DNA of 64,000 nucleotides from Intrasporangiaceae bacterium URHB0013 (GTDB lineage: Bacteria > Actinomycetota > Actinomycetes > Actinomycetales > Dermatophilaceae). Position numbers and translations under genes: made by a program. The stretch's first letter is position 1, and each line of letters opens with the position of its first letter. This document shows positions 33,653 to 41,962 of the stretch, piece by piece. Location of the stretch: assembly GCA_000620545.1 (NCBI GenBank), contig JIBA01000015.1, positions 354,112-418,111 on the forward strand, given 5' to 3'. Below the pieces are notes generated by a model. That model saw only the letters and a list, made by a program, of their open reading frames with translations, made no database searches and was not told the DNA's origin.

Positions 33653-34545
33653 GGGAGCTCCAGGAAGGCGTTGCGCAGGAGCGGCTGGTTGTTGACGAAG
33701 CCGTAGTCGGCGCAGGCGGCGGCGCTGCACGAGACGCGCGAGTCGACGCCGACCCGCATGTCGATGTGCAGGTGCGAGTCGGTGCAGAGAGCGTGGTACC
33801 TGGTGCCGACATAGCCGATGCGCTGGCCCTTGGTGACCGACTGGCCGACCGAGACCACGGGGGCGGGGCTGTCATCCATGTGGGCGAAGTACCAGAGCCG
33901 GCCGAAGCCGTCCTTGACCGTGACGGTGCTGCCGACGCTGCCGCAGGCGGTGCTGCCGGCGCGGATCGTCTTGGTCATCACGGTGCCGTTGACGGGCGAG
34001 AGGACCGAGGTGCCGGTGGCGGCGAAGATGTCGGAGGCGTTGTAGTCGTGGTGGCAGTTGGTCTTGCTGTCCCAGCACCAGTGCGGGGTGCGGTTCTTGA
34101 TGTCGGCCTGGTTGACGCCGAGCGGAAAGCGCAGGGAGGCGTCGCCGACGATCTGCGAGGCGTTGTTGTTCTTGACGTTGGTGTTGAGGTCGACCTGTGC
34201 GTTGACGGGGATCTGGTCGTAGACGCCGCCGAAGTCGCTGTTGTAGAAGACGAAGACCGGCTTGCCGGTGCGGTTCCAGACCGACGCGGTGTTGTTCTTG
34301 ACGCACTGGCCCTGGCCGGAACCGCTGCTGACGAACGTGATGCAACCGGCTCCGGTGCCGTAGTCGCGCTGGGAGTTGACGAGGTCGACCCGCGAGCCAG
34401 CGTTGCCGCTGTTGTAGTAGAGGCAGAACTCGCCGGACTCGCACACTCCGTTGCGAGCCGTGGCGCTGGCGGTCGGCGCCGTGCCGACGAGCGCGGCTGC
34501 GACGCCGAGCACGGCGACGAGTCCGACTGCGAATCTCCTGAACAT
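33649..34545 (-). CDS. Secreted peptidase-inhibitor I36-like/M23 peptidase fusion
   Basis: This 298-residue protein has a signal peptide (MFRRFAVGLVAVLGVAAALVGTAPTASA), then NGVCESGEFCLYYNSGNAGSRVDLVN, an I36-type/beta-gamma-crystallin-like module seen in secreted actinobacterial inhibitors. A C-terminal M23 (LytM-like) domain follows: HHDYNASDIFAATGTSVLSPVNGTV with the His and Asp ligands and HLHIDMRVG with HxH. M23 domains cut peptidoglycan cross-bridges, so it may be a self-controlled wall hydrolase. I chose ATG 34545 for the clean signal peptide; the frame upstream is not protein-like. It is the first gene of a three-gene secreted operon. Confidence 0.75.
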   Translation of the reverse strand: MFRRFAVGLVAVLGVAAALVGTAPTASATARNGVCESGEFCLYYNSGNAGSRVDLVNSQRDYGTGAGCITFVSSGSGQGQCVKNNTASVWNRTGKPVFVFYNSDFGGVYDQIPVNAQVDLNTNVKNNNASQIVGDASLRFPLGVNQADIKNRTPHWCWDSKTNCHHDYNASDIFAATGTSVLSPVNGTVMTKTIRAGSTACGSVGSTVTVKDGFGRLWYFAHMDDSPAPVVSVGQSVTKGQRIGYVGTRYHALCTDSHLHIDMRVGVDSRVSCSAAACADYGFVNNQPLLRNAFLELP

Positions 34546-34705
34546 GTCGTGTCCTTCCGAACGGCTGAGGTGGTGCCCTGTCCGCCCTACTGAACCGACG
34601 TCGCCTAACAAGCCACTAACACGCGCCCAGGACTCGGCACCACGGCCGCGTGCTGGCCGATCGGTCGGTCTGCTGCGTGCTCACCCGCCCCTTCCGTCTC
34701 ACACT

Positions 34706-34734
34706 TTGGACGGAATGCTCGGACGTCCTAGTAT
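34706..34734 (+). promoter_or_regulatory. Promoter of the acyl-CoA dehydrogenase gene
   Basis: TTGGAC (34706-34711), 17 bases, TAGTAT (34729-34734), then 6 bases to ATG 34741. This is the clearest -35/-10 pair in the window, and it again implies a leaderless mRNA. Confidence 0.65.
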
Positions 34735-34740
34735 CTGACC

Positions 34741-35886
34741 ATGCCAGCGACGAGGGTGATGCCGACCGACGAAGCCACCGACCTGATCGAGCTGACGCGA
34801 GAGATCTGCCGCAAGGACCTCGCGCCGAAGGTCGACGACGCCGAGCGCGCCCGCACGTTCCCTCAGGAGACGTTCCGCACGCTCGGGCGGGCGGGGCTGC
34901 TGTCGCTGCCCTACCCCGAGGAGTTCGGCGGGGCCGACCAGCCGTACGAGGTCTACCTCCAGGTCGTCGAGGAGATCGCCTCGGCGTGGATGAGCGTGGC
35001 CGTCGGGGTCAGCGTCCACACCCTCACGGCATACCCCGTGGCGACGTTCGGCAGCCGCGAGCAGCAGGAGGCCCTGCTGCCGGGCATGCTCTCGGGCGAG
35101 CAGGTCGGCGCGTACTGCCTGTCCGAGCCCCTCGCCGGTTCCGACATCGCCTCGATGACGACGCGGGCCACCCGCGCTGATGACGGCTGGACGCTCAAGG
35201 GCACCAAGGCCTGGATCTCCCACGCCGGCCACGCCGACTACTACACGACCTTCGCGCGCACCTCCGACGACGGGGGCAAGGGCCTGTCGACCTTCATCGT
35301 CCCGGGCCACGCGGCAGGCCTGACGTTCGCCGAGCCGGAACGCAAGATGGGGCTGCACTGCGACCCCGTCGCGCAGGTCATCTTCGACGCGGTGCCCGTC
35401 GAGGCGGCCCGCCTCGTGGGGCAGGAGGGCCAGGGCATGCGCATGGCCCTGTCGGCCCTCGACGCCGGCCGCCTCGGCATCGCCGCAGCCGCCACCGGTC
35501 TGGCGCAGGCCGCCCTCGACGCGGCCGTCGACTACGCCACCGAGCGCCAGCAGTTCGGCCGTCGCATCGCCGACTTCCAGGGACTGGCCTTCCTCATCGC
35601 CGACATGGAGGCTGCCGTCACCTCGGCCCGCGCCACCTACCTCCACGCGGCACGGCTCAAGGACGCCGGTCGCGGGTTCGGCAAGGAGGCCGCGGTCGCC
35701 AAGCTCGTCGCCACGGATGCGGCGATGAAGGTGACGACCGACGCGGTCCAGGTGCTCGGCGGCGCGGGCTACACCGAGGACTTCCCGCTCGAGCGCTACA
35801 TGCGCGAGGCGAAGGTGACCCAGATCTTCGAGGGAACCAACCAGATCCAGCGGCTCGTCATCTCCCGCCAGCTCCTCGCGCGCTGA
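34741..35886 (+). CDS. Acyl-CoA dehydrogenase
   Basis: This 381-residue flavoenzyme oxidises an acyl-CoA to the 2-enoyl-CoA and passes electrons to ETF. It has the SCAD-type motifs CLSEPLAGSDIASMTTRA (FAD and substrate), SALDAGRLGIAAAATGLAQAALDAAVDYATERQQFGRRIADFQ and a C-terminal AKVTQIFEGTNQIQRLVISRQLL with the catalytic-base region FEGT. Length is normal. The SDR dehydrogenase 51 bp downstream could supply a later beta-oxidation step, as in branched-chain amino acid degradation; this pairing is inferred. Confidence 0.9.
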   Translation: MPATRVMPTDEATDLIELTREICRKDLAPKVDDAERARTFPQETFRTLGRAGLLSLPYPEEFGGADQPYEVYLQVVEEIASAWMSVAVGVSVHTLTAYPVATFGSREQQEALLPGMLSGEQVGAYCLSEPLAGSDIASMTTRATRADDGWTLKGTKAWISHAGHADYYTTFARTSDDGGKGLSTFIVPGHAAGLTFAEPERKMGLHCDPVAQVIFDAVPVEAARLVGQEGQGMRMALSALDAGRLGIAAAATGLAQAALDAAVDYATERQQFGRRIADFQGLAFLIADMEAAVTSARATYLHAARLKDAGRGFGKEAAVAKLVATDAAMKVTTDAVQVLGGAGYTEDFPLERYMREAKVTQIFEGTNQIQRLVISRQLLAR

Positions 35887-35937
35887 CCCAGAGCCGCGAC
35901 CACGCGGACAGTCCCACCGATGCCCGAAAGGCTTGCC

Positions 35938-36714
35938 ATGCAGCTGAACTCGTCCACTGTCGCCGTCGTCACCGGCGGTGGTTCCGGTCTCGGCGGCGCC
36001 ACCGCGCGCCGTCTCGTCGCCGACGGTGCGACCGTCGTCATCGTCGACCTCGAGGCCTCGACGGCCCCGGCGCTGGTCGAGGAGCTCAACGGTGTGCGCG
36101 ACGGCAGTGCCGTCTTCGTCGCCGCCGACGTGCGCGACGAGGCGCAGGTGCAGGCCGCGATCGACCGCGCCACGCAGCTCGGTGAGCTGCGCATCGCCGT
36201 CAACTGCGCGGGCGTCGCCACGCCGGGTCGCGTCATCGGCCGGGGCGGCCCTCTCTCCCTCGAGACGTTCCAGACCGTCATCGACATCAACCTCGTCGGG
36301 TCCTTCAACGTCCTGCGCCTGGCGGCCGCGGCCATGCTCGGCAACGAGCCCCTCGACGGCGACCGCGGCGTCATCGTCAACACCGCGAGCATCGCCGCCT
36401 ACGACGGCCAGATCGGCCAGGCCGCCTACGCCGCGAGCAAGGGCGGCATCGTCGGACTGACCCTGTCGGCCGCTCGCGACTTGGCGGACAAGGCGATCCG
36501 CGTCATGACCGTCGCACCGGGCACCTTCGAGACGCCGATGCTCGCCGGCCTGCCGGGTGAGGTCAAGGAGGTCCTGGAGAAGCAGGTGCCGCACCCGTCG
36601 CGCCTCGGCCGCCCCGAGGAGTACGCCAACCTCGTGCGCCACATCGTCGACAACCCGATGCTCAACGGTGAGGTCATCCGTCTCGACGGCGCCTTGCGTA
36701 TGCCGCCGCGCTGA
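35938..36714 (+). CDS. SDR family dehydrogenase (type II 3-hydroxyacyl-CoA dehydrogenase-like)
   Basis: This 258-residue short-chain dehydrogenase has an NAD-binding [31 protein letters not shown] and the catalytic Ser...Tyr-x-x-x-Lys in [23 protein letters not shown]. The C-terminal [39 protein letters not shown] is typical of the HSD10-like group that oxidises 2-methyl-3-hydroxyacyl-CoA. ATG 35938 follows GAAAGG; an upstream in-frame ATG 35920 is weaker. It is probably co-transcribed with the acyl-CoA dehydrogenase. Confidence 0.88.
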   Translation: MQLNSSTVAVVTGGGSGLGGATARRLVADGATVVIVDLEASTAPALVEELNGVRDGSAVFVAADVRDEAQVQAAIDRATQLGELRIAVNCAGVATPGRVIGRGGPLSLETFQTVIDINLVGSFNVLRLAAAAMLGNEPLDGDRGVIVNTASIAAYDGQIGQAAYAASKGGIVGLTLSAARDLADKAIRVMTVAPGTFETPMLAGLPGEVKEVLEKQVPHPSRLGRPEEYANLVRHIVDNPMLNGEVIRLDGALRMPPR

Positions 36715-36879
36715 GCCCGCTCGCGAGTGACCGCGCCGCTGTGGTCGGGGACGGGATGGCCCGCTGGGTCTGACGCCGGACTGGCGCCCTCCGACATCGG
36801 CCGTCGTACCAGACGCAGGAGCTGGCGCGCAGTGAGGCTCCCGACGCTGCGCGCCCGGGCGGCGCCCACGTCGGCGGGA

Positions 36880-36885
36880 GACAAT
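36880..36885 (+). promoter_or_regulatory. Putative -10 element (GACAAT) of arfB
   Basis: GACAAT, 6 bases, ATG 36892. It has the same leaderless geometry but a less ideal first base than the other sites. Confidence 0.35.
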
Positions 36886-36891
36886 GGTGCG

Positions 36892-37347
36892 ATGAACGAG
36901 CCCGGAGGTGACCTCGTGATCGCACCCGGCCCCGGGCTGCGACGTGGCCTCGTCATCCCCGCGGCCGAGCTCGTCGAACGCTTCAGCCGCTCTTCCGGGC
37001 CCGGCGGTCAGGGCGTCAACACGACGGACAGCCGGGTCGAGCTCGTCTTCGACGTGGAGGCCTCGACCGCTCTGACGCCGGTCCAGCGCGAGCGCCTCAC
37101 CACCTCCCTCGCCGGCCGGCTGGTGGCCGGACGGGTCACGGTCGTGGCCTCCGAGCAGCGGTCCCAGCTGCGCAACCGGGCCACCGCCAGGGAGCGGCTC
37201 GTGGACCTGCTGCGCGAGGGACTCGCTCCCCCACCGCCGGCCCGCCGGGCAACCAAGCCGACCCAGGGCTCCGAGCGACGCCGGATCGAGGGCAAGAAGC
37301 GCCGGTCGCAGGTCAAGTCGGGTCGAGGCCGCATCCAGCCCGACTGA
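36892..37347 (+). CDS. arfB: Alternative ribosome-rescue factor ArfB (YaeJ)
   Basis: This 151-residue peptidyl-tRNA hydrolase rescues stalled ribosomes. The release-factor GGQ motif lies in RFSRSSGPGGQGVNTTDSRVEL. The C-terminal tail is strongly basic (RRATKPTQGSERRRIEGKKRRSQVKSGRGRIQ), as needed to probe the empty mRNA channel. Length fits ArfB and is too short for RF1/RF2. ATG 36892 follows the probable -10 GACAAT. It stands alone, followed by a repeat-rich intergenic region. Confidence 0.92.
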   Translation: MNEPGGDLVIAPGPGLRRGLVIPAAELVERFSRSSGPGGQGVNTTDSRVELVFDVEASTALTPVQRERLTTSLAGRLVAGRVTVVASEQRSQLRNRATARERLVDLLREGLAPPPPARRATKPTQGSERRRIEGKKRRSQVKSGRGRIQPD

Positions 37348-37353
37348 GGTGCC

Positions 37354-37438
37354 GCGAACGTTGGCCACTCGACGAGCGCCGGGCCGCAAACGTTGGCCAC
37401 TCGACGAGCGCCGGGCCGCAAACGTTGGCCTCTCGACG
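37354..37438. repeat. 32-bp direct tandem repeat (2.6 copies)
   Basis: Copies begin at 37354, 37386 and 37418 with GC(G/A)AACGTTGGCCACTCGA. The first two are complete and differ at one base; the third is cut after 21 bases. They are contiguous, with no spacers. They lie just after the arfB stop. Confidence 0.9.
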
Positions 37439-37481
37439 GTGGGAAGGCACGGGGAGGCAGCGGCGCAGCGGCGTGAGCCCA

Positions 37482-37566
37482 CGGCATACGGCATGCGGCA
37501 TACGGCATACGGCCAGCCGGCGGCACGGGATACGGCGAAAGGGCAGCCGGCATACGGCATACGCGG
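37482..37566. repeat. Run of CATACGG words
   Basis: At least six copies of GGCATACG or close variants lie within 85 bases (for example CGGCATACGGCATGCGGC). It is the densest occurrence of the CGGCATA word that is scattered over the region. It lies beside the DUF952 stop. Confidence 0.7.
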
Positions 37567-37576
37567 CGTCGTCGGG

Positions 37577-37903
37577 TCAGGCGTGGGGAGGTTCCAGGAG
37601 GGTCGTGGCGATGACCGCGTCCACGTCGATGGGGCCGTAGACGTGCGGGAACACCTCACCGGTGGCCGGGTCGCCGACCTCCTCGACGACGCGCGAGGAC
37701 AGCCGGACCTCGTCGATGTGGAGCAGCACGAGCGGCTCGGTGACGTCGGCGTAGAAGCGCGACCGGACGACCGGCCACTGCTGCTCCGACGAGGCGTGGA
37801 TGAAGCCCTCGTCGGCGAGCGACCGTCCACGGGTCGAGCCCGTGTAGCGACCGTCCTGGAGCGCCTGCTGCCAGTGGGTCTGCTCGGCCAGGTGGTAGAT
37901 CAT
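37577..37903 (-). CDS. DUF952 family protein
   Basis: This 108-residue protein matches DUF952: MIYHLAEQTHWQQALQDGRYTGSTRGRSLADEGFIHASSEQQ, LVLLHIDEVRLSSRVVEEV and FPHVYGPIDVDAVIATTLLE. It is a small cytoplasmic single-domain protein, related in fold to the glutathione-transferase-like or ART-like DUF952 set, with no known reaction. ATG 37903 gives the standard start; the frame stays open upstream without family character. It is divergent from the alpha/beta hydrolase gene. Confidence 0.85.
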   Translation of the reverse strand: MIYHLAEQTHWQQALQDGRYTGSTRGRSLADEGFIHASSEQQWPVVRSRFYADVTEPLVLLHIDEVRLSSRVVEEVGDPATGEVFPHVYGPIDVDAVIATTLLEPPHA

Positions 37904-38046
37904 GCAGCGCGAGGCTAGCAACCAAGCCGGCGCGGGTGACGGGTTTCCCGGCCTTGGCCCGCCGACACCGCGAAGGGAGGACGCTGGAGGTGTGGGCGCG
38001 GCCACCGGGGTCCCCGCGCTGCACGCAGGTGGGAGGACGGCGCAGC

Positions 38047-38928
38047 ATGAGCGGGGCACACGCACCACGAGACGACGCCGACCTCGGCTATCCGGCGAGC
38101 GTTGCGACCTTGGGTGGCAACGACCTCTCCTACGTCGACACCCGTCACGGGCCGGCCATCCTCTTCATCCACGGACTGCTCAGCTCGCACGAGAACTGGA
38201 CCCACCTCGTCGACCGGCTCGACACCGAGCACCGCGTCGTCATCCCCGACCTCTTCGGCCACGGCGCCTCGGCGAAACCCGTCGGCGACTACTCGCTCGG
38301 CTCGCACGCCGCCATCCTGCGCGACCTCCTCGACCGGCTCGGCATCGAGACGGTCACGCTCGTCGGGCACTCGCTCGGTGGCGGCATCGCCATGCAGTTC
38401 TGCTACCTCTTCCCCGAACGGGTCGCGGCCCTCGTCCTCGTCTCGACGGGCGGCCTCGGGCGGTCGGTCAGCCCGCTGCTGCGCTCCGCCACCCTCCCCG
38501 GCGCCGAGCTCGTCCTGCCGGTGATCGCCTCGACCTGGGTGCGCGAGCGCGTCGAGACCGTCGGCCGCGCGGTGCGCGGCCTCGGGTGGCAGCCGAGTGC
38601 CGACGTCTCGGCCGCGTGGAAGGGGTTCACGTCGCTCTCCGACGCAGAGAGCCGGCGAGCCTTCCTGGCCACGACGCGCGGCGTCATCGACCCCGGCGGG
38701 CAGACGGTCAACGCGCTCTCCCACGGGCGCCTGACGACGGCGGACGAGATCCGGACCCTCGTCGTCTGGGGCACCCGCGACCGGACCATCCCGGTCGGCC
38801 ACGCGGCGCGGGCGCACGCGATCTTCCCGGGCGCCGAGGTGGTGCTCTTCGAGGGCGCCGGCCACTTCCCGCACCTGGAACAGCCGGATCGCTTCGCCGG
38901 CGTCATCGAGGCGTTCATCCACGGCTGA
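38047..38928 (+). CDS. Alpha/beta-fold hydrolase
   Basis: This 293-residue hydrolase has the oxyanion region ILFIHGLLSSHENWTHLVDRL, the nucleophile elbow TLVGHSLGGGIAMQF (GHSLGG), an acid near VVWGTRDRTIPVGHA and the catalytic His in FEGAGHFPHLEQPDRF. It is a cytoplasmic esterase, C-C hydrolase or related enzyme of unknown substrate. ATG 38047 follows GGGAGGAC. An upstream GTG near 37990 is possible but gives a low-complexity lead. It probably has its own promoter in the spacer divergent from the DUF952 gene. Confidence 0.85.
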   Translation: MSGAHAPRDDADLGYPASVATLGGNDLSYVDTRHGPAILFIHGLLSSHENWTHLVDRLDTEHRVVIPDLFGHGASAKPVGDYSLGSHAAILRDLLDRLGIETVTLVGHSLGGGIAMQFCYLFPERVAALVLVSTGGLGRSVSPLLRSATLPGAELVLPVIASTWVRERVETVGRAVRGLGWQPSADVSAAWKGFTSLSDAESRRAFLATTRGVIDPGGQTVNALSHGRLTTADEIRTLVVWGTRDRTIPVGHAARAHAIFPGAEVVLFEGAGHFPHLEQPDRFAGVIEAFIHG

Positions 38929-39046
38929 CGCCGCGCCGCCGCCGAGCACGGCAGCCGAGGCCGGAGAAGATCGTCGGCGGATGTCAACCTCCGGGCGGCC
39001 GCACCGCGTTGAGAGTGCGTCCAACCACTCCAGACAGGAAACGTCA

Positions 39047-39547
39047 GTGGGAACCATCGAGCGTGAGGTCGACTTCTCGGCCTATGTGCGAGCGCGGCAG
39101 ACCTCGCTCGCACGCTTCGCGTACCTGCTCACCGGGGACCCGTACAGCGCCGAGGACCTCGTCCAGTCCTCCCTCGTCAAGGTCTACGCGAAGTGGGACC
39201 ACATCAGCACGGTCGAGTCGCCCGACGCCTACGTCCGCAAGGTCATGGTCAACGAGCACACGACGTGGTGGCGCCGCGCCTGGCGTCGTCGCGAGCGGAC
39301 CGACAGCGAGCTGATACGCGTCATGGACCCGGCGTCCGTCCAGGCACCGGTCCACGACAGCGAGCTCTGGGCGCACGTGCGCTCTCTCGCACCACAGCAG
39401 CGCGCCGCCGTCGTCCTGCGCTACTACGAGGATTTCACCGAGGCCCAGACCGCGGAGATCCTGGGGGTCTCCGTCGGCACCGTCAAGAGCCACACGAGCC
39501 GAGCGATCAGCTCGTTGCGCCGCACCATGAAGGAGGTCACCTCATGA
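39047..39547 (+). CDS. SigE-type ECF RNA polymerase sigma factor
   Basis: This 166-residue ECF sigma factor has region 2 in FAYLLTGDPYSAEDLVQSSLVKVYAKWDHI and YVRKVMVNEHTTWWRR. Region 4 is SLAPQQRAAVVLRYYEDFTEAQTAEILGVSVGTVKSHTSRAISSLRR. It belongs to the actinobacterial SigE-type group. GTG 39047 follows CAGGAAACG. Its stop overlaps the next gene by 4 bp, which encodes a one-pass membrane protein, so the pair forms a sigma/anti-sigma-like unit, the second in the window. Confidence 0.88.
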   Translation: MGTIEREVDFSAYVRARQTSLARFAYLLTGDPYSAEDLVQSSLVKVYAKWDHISTVESPDAYVRKVMVNEHTTWWRRAWRRRERTDSELIRVMDPASVQAPVHDSELWAHVRSLAPQQRAAVVLRYYEDFTEAQTAEILGVSVGTVKSHTSRAISSLRRTMKEVTS

Positions 39548-40794
39548 CCACACCAGACCAGGAGAACGAGTTCCAGACCCTCCTCAAGCACCGGGCCGAC
39601 AGCGTCGAGGTGTCCGGTGACTTCGCACCTCTCGCCATCTCCCGCCGTCACCGCGACCAGCGCAACCGGGCCGTGCTCGGGGCCGCCGCAGCCGTCGCCG
39701 CCATCGCGGTTGCCGTGCCGACCGTCTGGTCGGCCAGCCGTGGCACCTCACCGGTCCCGGCGCTCACGGCGTCGAGCACCTCGGTGCCGACGCCGGCCAC
39801 GTCCTTCCCCACCACCACGGGTGGGGACCCCTCCGCGACGACGGCCGCACCTCCCGGCGCGTCCGTTGCGAGCCGGGCCGACGCGTACGCCCTCGATGAC
39901 ACCATCCGCTTCGGCGACACGGTGATCCGTCTCGAGAAGGGCACCGTCGTCGAGAACTTCGCCGTCCTGTCGAACGGCGGCTTCGTCCTCCAGTCGCACC
40001 TGACCACAGGCGCCTCGCGCAGCGAGATGGAGATCCTGTCCCCCGCGGGCCGGACCGTGCGCAGTCTTGGTGCGTCCGGCGCGTATGCCGTGTCGCCCGA
40101 CGGGTCGCGCGTGCTCGCCAAGAGCGGCACCTCGGATGCGCTCGGCGTGTATGCGGCGGACGGGTCGGTGGTCGGCTCCCGCCGGGACGGACGCGAGGTC
40201 GCAGCCGTCGTCGGCGACCTGGCCTACCTCAACGGGAACACCTCGAGCTCCCTCGAGTGGAACGTCGCCACGGGCGAGACGCGGACGCTGCCGGCCCACC
40301 TCGTGGCAGTCTCCCCGGACAGGACCAGGGCTGCACTGCAGTGGTTCGTCGCGACCAACGGGTCCGAGGAGGCGTGCTGGGCCGTGGTCGACCTGACGAA
40401 GCCGTCGTTCCCCAAGACCGTCGAGCGGTGCGGTGCCGGCGAGAACCCCACCACGTTCATGCCGACAGCCTTCTCGGACAAGGGCACCTACCTCGTCGGC
40501 TCGCACTACGTCGACGGCGGCTTCTGGTTCAGCGCCGGCGTCGTCCGGGTCAGTGACGGCGAGATCGTCCTCGGCGGGACGGGCGACGCGGTCGTGTCGG
40601 GCTGGACCTGGCACCTGGACGGGGACGAGTCGACGTTCCGCATCTCCCGCAACACGTCGACGCCGCTCTCGCCCGCCACGGCCAACACGCTCCAGACGTG
40701 CACCCTCGCGATGGACTGCACCGACGCGCAACCGCCGGTGGACCTGACCGACCAGGGAGGCTTCACCGAGCCGCGGTACGTCGTCCCACGGTGA
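39544..40794 (+). CDS. Membrane-anchored beta-propeller-like partner of the ECF sigma factor
   Basis: This 416-residue protein has a cytoplasmic N-terminus of about 40 residues (TPDQENEFQTLLKHRADSVEVSGDFAPLAISRRHRDQR), one membrane segment (AVLGAAAAVAAIAVAVPTVWSA) and a Ser/Thr/Pro linker. An outer domain with repeated short strands follows (GASGAYAVSPDGSRVLAKSGTSDALGVYAADGSVV, LPAHLVAVSPDRTRAALQW), which resembles WD40/TolB-type propeller blades. Topology and the 4-bp overlap with the sigma gene point to an anti-sigma or sensor role. No zinc motif is present. Confidence 0.65.
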   Translation: MTTPDQENEFQTLLKHRADSVEVSGDFAPLAISRRHRDQRNRAVLGAAAAVAAIAVAVPTVWSASRGTSPVPALTASSTSVPTPATSFPTTTGGDPSATTAAPPGASVASRADAYALDDTIRFGDTVIRLEKGTVVENFAVLSNGGFVLQSHLTTGASRSEMEILSPAGRTVRSLGASGAYAVSPDGSRVLAKSGTSDALGVYAADGSVVGSRRDGREVAAVVGDLAYLNGNTSSSLEWNVATGETRTLPAHLVAVSPDRTRAALQWFVATNGSEEACWAVVDLTKPSFPKTVERCGAGENPTTFMPTAFSDKGTYLVGSHYVDGGFWFSAGVVRVSDGEIVLGGTGDAVVSGWTWHLDGDESTFRISRNTSTPLSPATANTLQTCTLAMDCTDAQPPVDLTDQGGFTEPRYVVPR

Positions 40795-40840
40795 CGGGGG
40801 TCGTTCGACCTACCCCCGCGCATGCCGTCCGGACAGCCCG

Positions 40841-40888
40841 GGCACGTCACGTCACGTATGCCGTCAGGCACGCGTGACGTGACGTGCC
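40841..40888. terminator. Long hairpin between convergent sensor and Crp/Fnr genes
   Basis: A 16-bp perfect stem (GGCACGTCACGTCACG and its complement) encloses a 16-base loop that begins with TATGCCGTC; a second TATGCCGTC follows the hairpin. It is a bidirectional terminator. Confidence 0.75.
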
Positions 40889-40896
40889 GTATGCCG

Positions 40897-41589
40897 TCAG
40901 GCGCGGTTGGGTGGACGGGCGCCGGTCGCGGACCGGCGCAGCGCCCCAGGGTCCACGACCCTGACACGTCCGCGGTCGAGGGCGACGACCCCGGACGCCT
41001 CGAGGCGGCGGAGGACGCGGTTGGCCGTCGGGCGCGTGACACCGGCGAGCTCGGCCAGCTCGGACTGGTTCAGCTGCACGGTGACCGGTGAGTGCGACTG
41101 CGCGCCGACGGCATACATCCCGCAGAGGGACGAGAGGATCCGCACGACACGGAGCTCGGCCGGCGTGTGCAGGGCCTCCATGAGCGCCTCGGTCAGCCGG
41201 TTCACCCGGGCCGCGAGCAACCGCACGAGCAGGTGGTTCACCTCGGGGTGACGCGCGCACAGGCGTTCGAAGTCCGCGAAGGCCAACGTCAGGGTCACGG
41301 TGGGCTCGACGGCCTCGATGGTGGCCGTGCGGCGGCCGCCGCGGACGATCATCGCGAGCTCCCCGAAGGCCTGCCCCGGGCCCATGACGGCATAGGCCAG
41401 CCGGTCCCCGTCCTCGGACGAACGGCGGGCCACCACGCGACCCTCGACGACGAAGTGGACGCTGTCGGCCGCGTCACCCTCGTTGAAGACCACCTCGCCC
41501 GCGTCGTAGGTGTGCCGGTGCATCGACGCGACGATCTCGCGGCGCTCGCTCGGCCCGAGGTCGGAGAGCAGCCCGAGGTCGAGGGTCAC
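40897..41589 (-). CDS. Crp/Fnr family transcriptional regulator
   Basis: This 230-residue regulator has an N-terminal cyclic-nucleotide-binding beta-roll (HRHTYDAGEVVFNEGDAADSVHFVVEGRVVARR ... GPGQAFGELAMIVRGGRRTATIEAVEPTVTL). The phosphate-binding-cassette-like stretch FGELAMIVRGGRRTATIEA keeps Glu and Arg. The C-terminal HTH is VTVQLNQSELAELAGVTRPTANRVLRRLEASGVVAL. It could bind cAMP. It lies close to a receiver-cyclase fusion gene, so it may be the effector of that enzyme's product; this is inference. GTG 41589 is the likely start, but an in-frame extension to 41649 cannot be excluded. Confidence 0.85.
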   Translation of the reverse strand: MTLDLGLLSDLGPSERREIVASMHRHTYDAGEVVFNEGDAADSVHFVVEGRVVARRSSEDGDRLAYAVMGPGQAFGELAMIVRGGRRTATIEAVEPTVTLTLAFADFERLCARHPEVNHLLVRLLAARVNRLTEALMEALHTPAELRVVRILSSLCGMYAVGAQSHSPVTVQLNQSELAELAGVTRPTANRVLRRLEASGVVALDRGRVRVVDPGALRRSATGARPPNRA

Positions 41590-41763
41590 GGCACTCGCCC
41601 CGTGTGGCCCCGGCGCCGACGAGCACTCCCCGGATGTCGCCACGCGCACAGACGACCCGCCGCGGCCGCGGGACCGTCGGGGGACAGCAGAACAGAACGT
41701 GACCGCACGACGACATCCGCGGGACGAGCGGCACCGAACCCCTCACTGAGGAAAGGCACTCCC

Positions 41764-41958
41764 ATGGCGACGATCGCACGACGACGAGTCCACCCGGACC
41801 TGGCGCACCACCACCCGCGCGTCACGCGCCTCCCCGGCGGCGGCTGGACCTGGGAGTGCGGATGCGGCGGCGCCTCGGCCCGCTCTGCCGTGGCCCGCCT
41901 GACGTGGCACCAGGCGTTCGTCGGGGCCCTGATCCACTCGGCCTCGATCGCTCCCTGA
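41764..41958 (+). CDS. 64-residue small protein of unknown function
   Basis: ATG 41764 has GAGGAAAGG upstream, good evidence of translation. The protein reads MATIARRRVHPDLAHHHPRV, continues TRLPGGGWTWECGCGG and ends near WHQAFVGALIHSASIAP. It is basic and His-rich at the start, with a Cys-x-Cys pair at residues 32-34 and two Trp nearby. It ends 4 bp from the end of the convergent ATP-grasp ligase gene. I recognise no family. It could be a metal-binding or RNA-binding small protein, or a peptide related to the ligase; the last is speculation from position. Confidence 0.6.
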   Translation: MATIARRRVHPDLAHHHPRVTRLPGGGWTWECGCGGASARSAVARLTWHQAFVGALIHSASIAP

Positions 41959-41962
41959 ACGG

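Noticed and set aside
37354..37438. Possible CRISPR array
   Set aside because: The repeats are contiguous, with no spacers, only 2.6 copies and no cas genes.
34699..37830. Very long open frame of over 1000 codons on the minus strand
   Set aside because: It is antisense to acyl-CoA dehydrogenase, SDR and arfB; its protein is low-complexity (Gly/Arg/Val/Asp-rich) with no domain, as expected from high-GC third-position bias.
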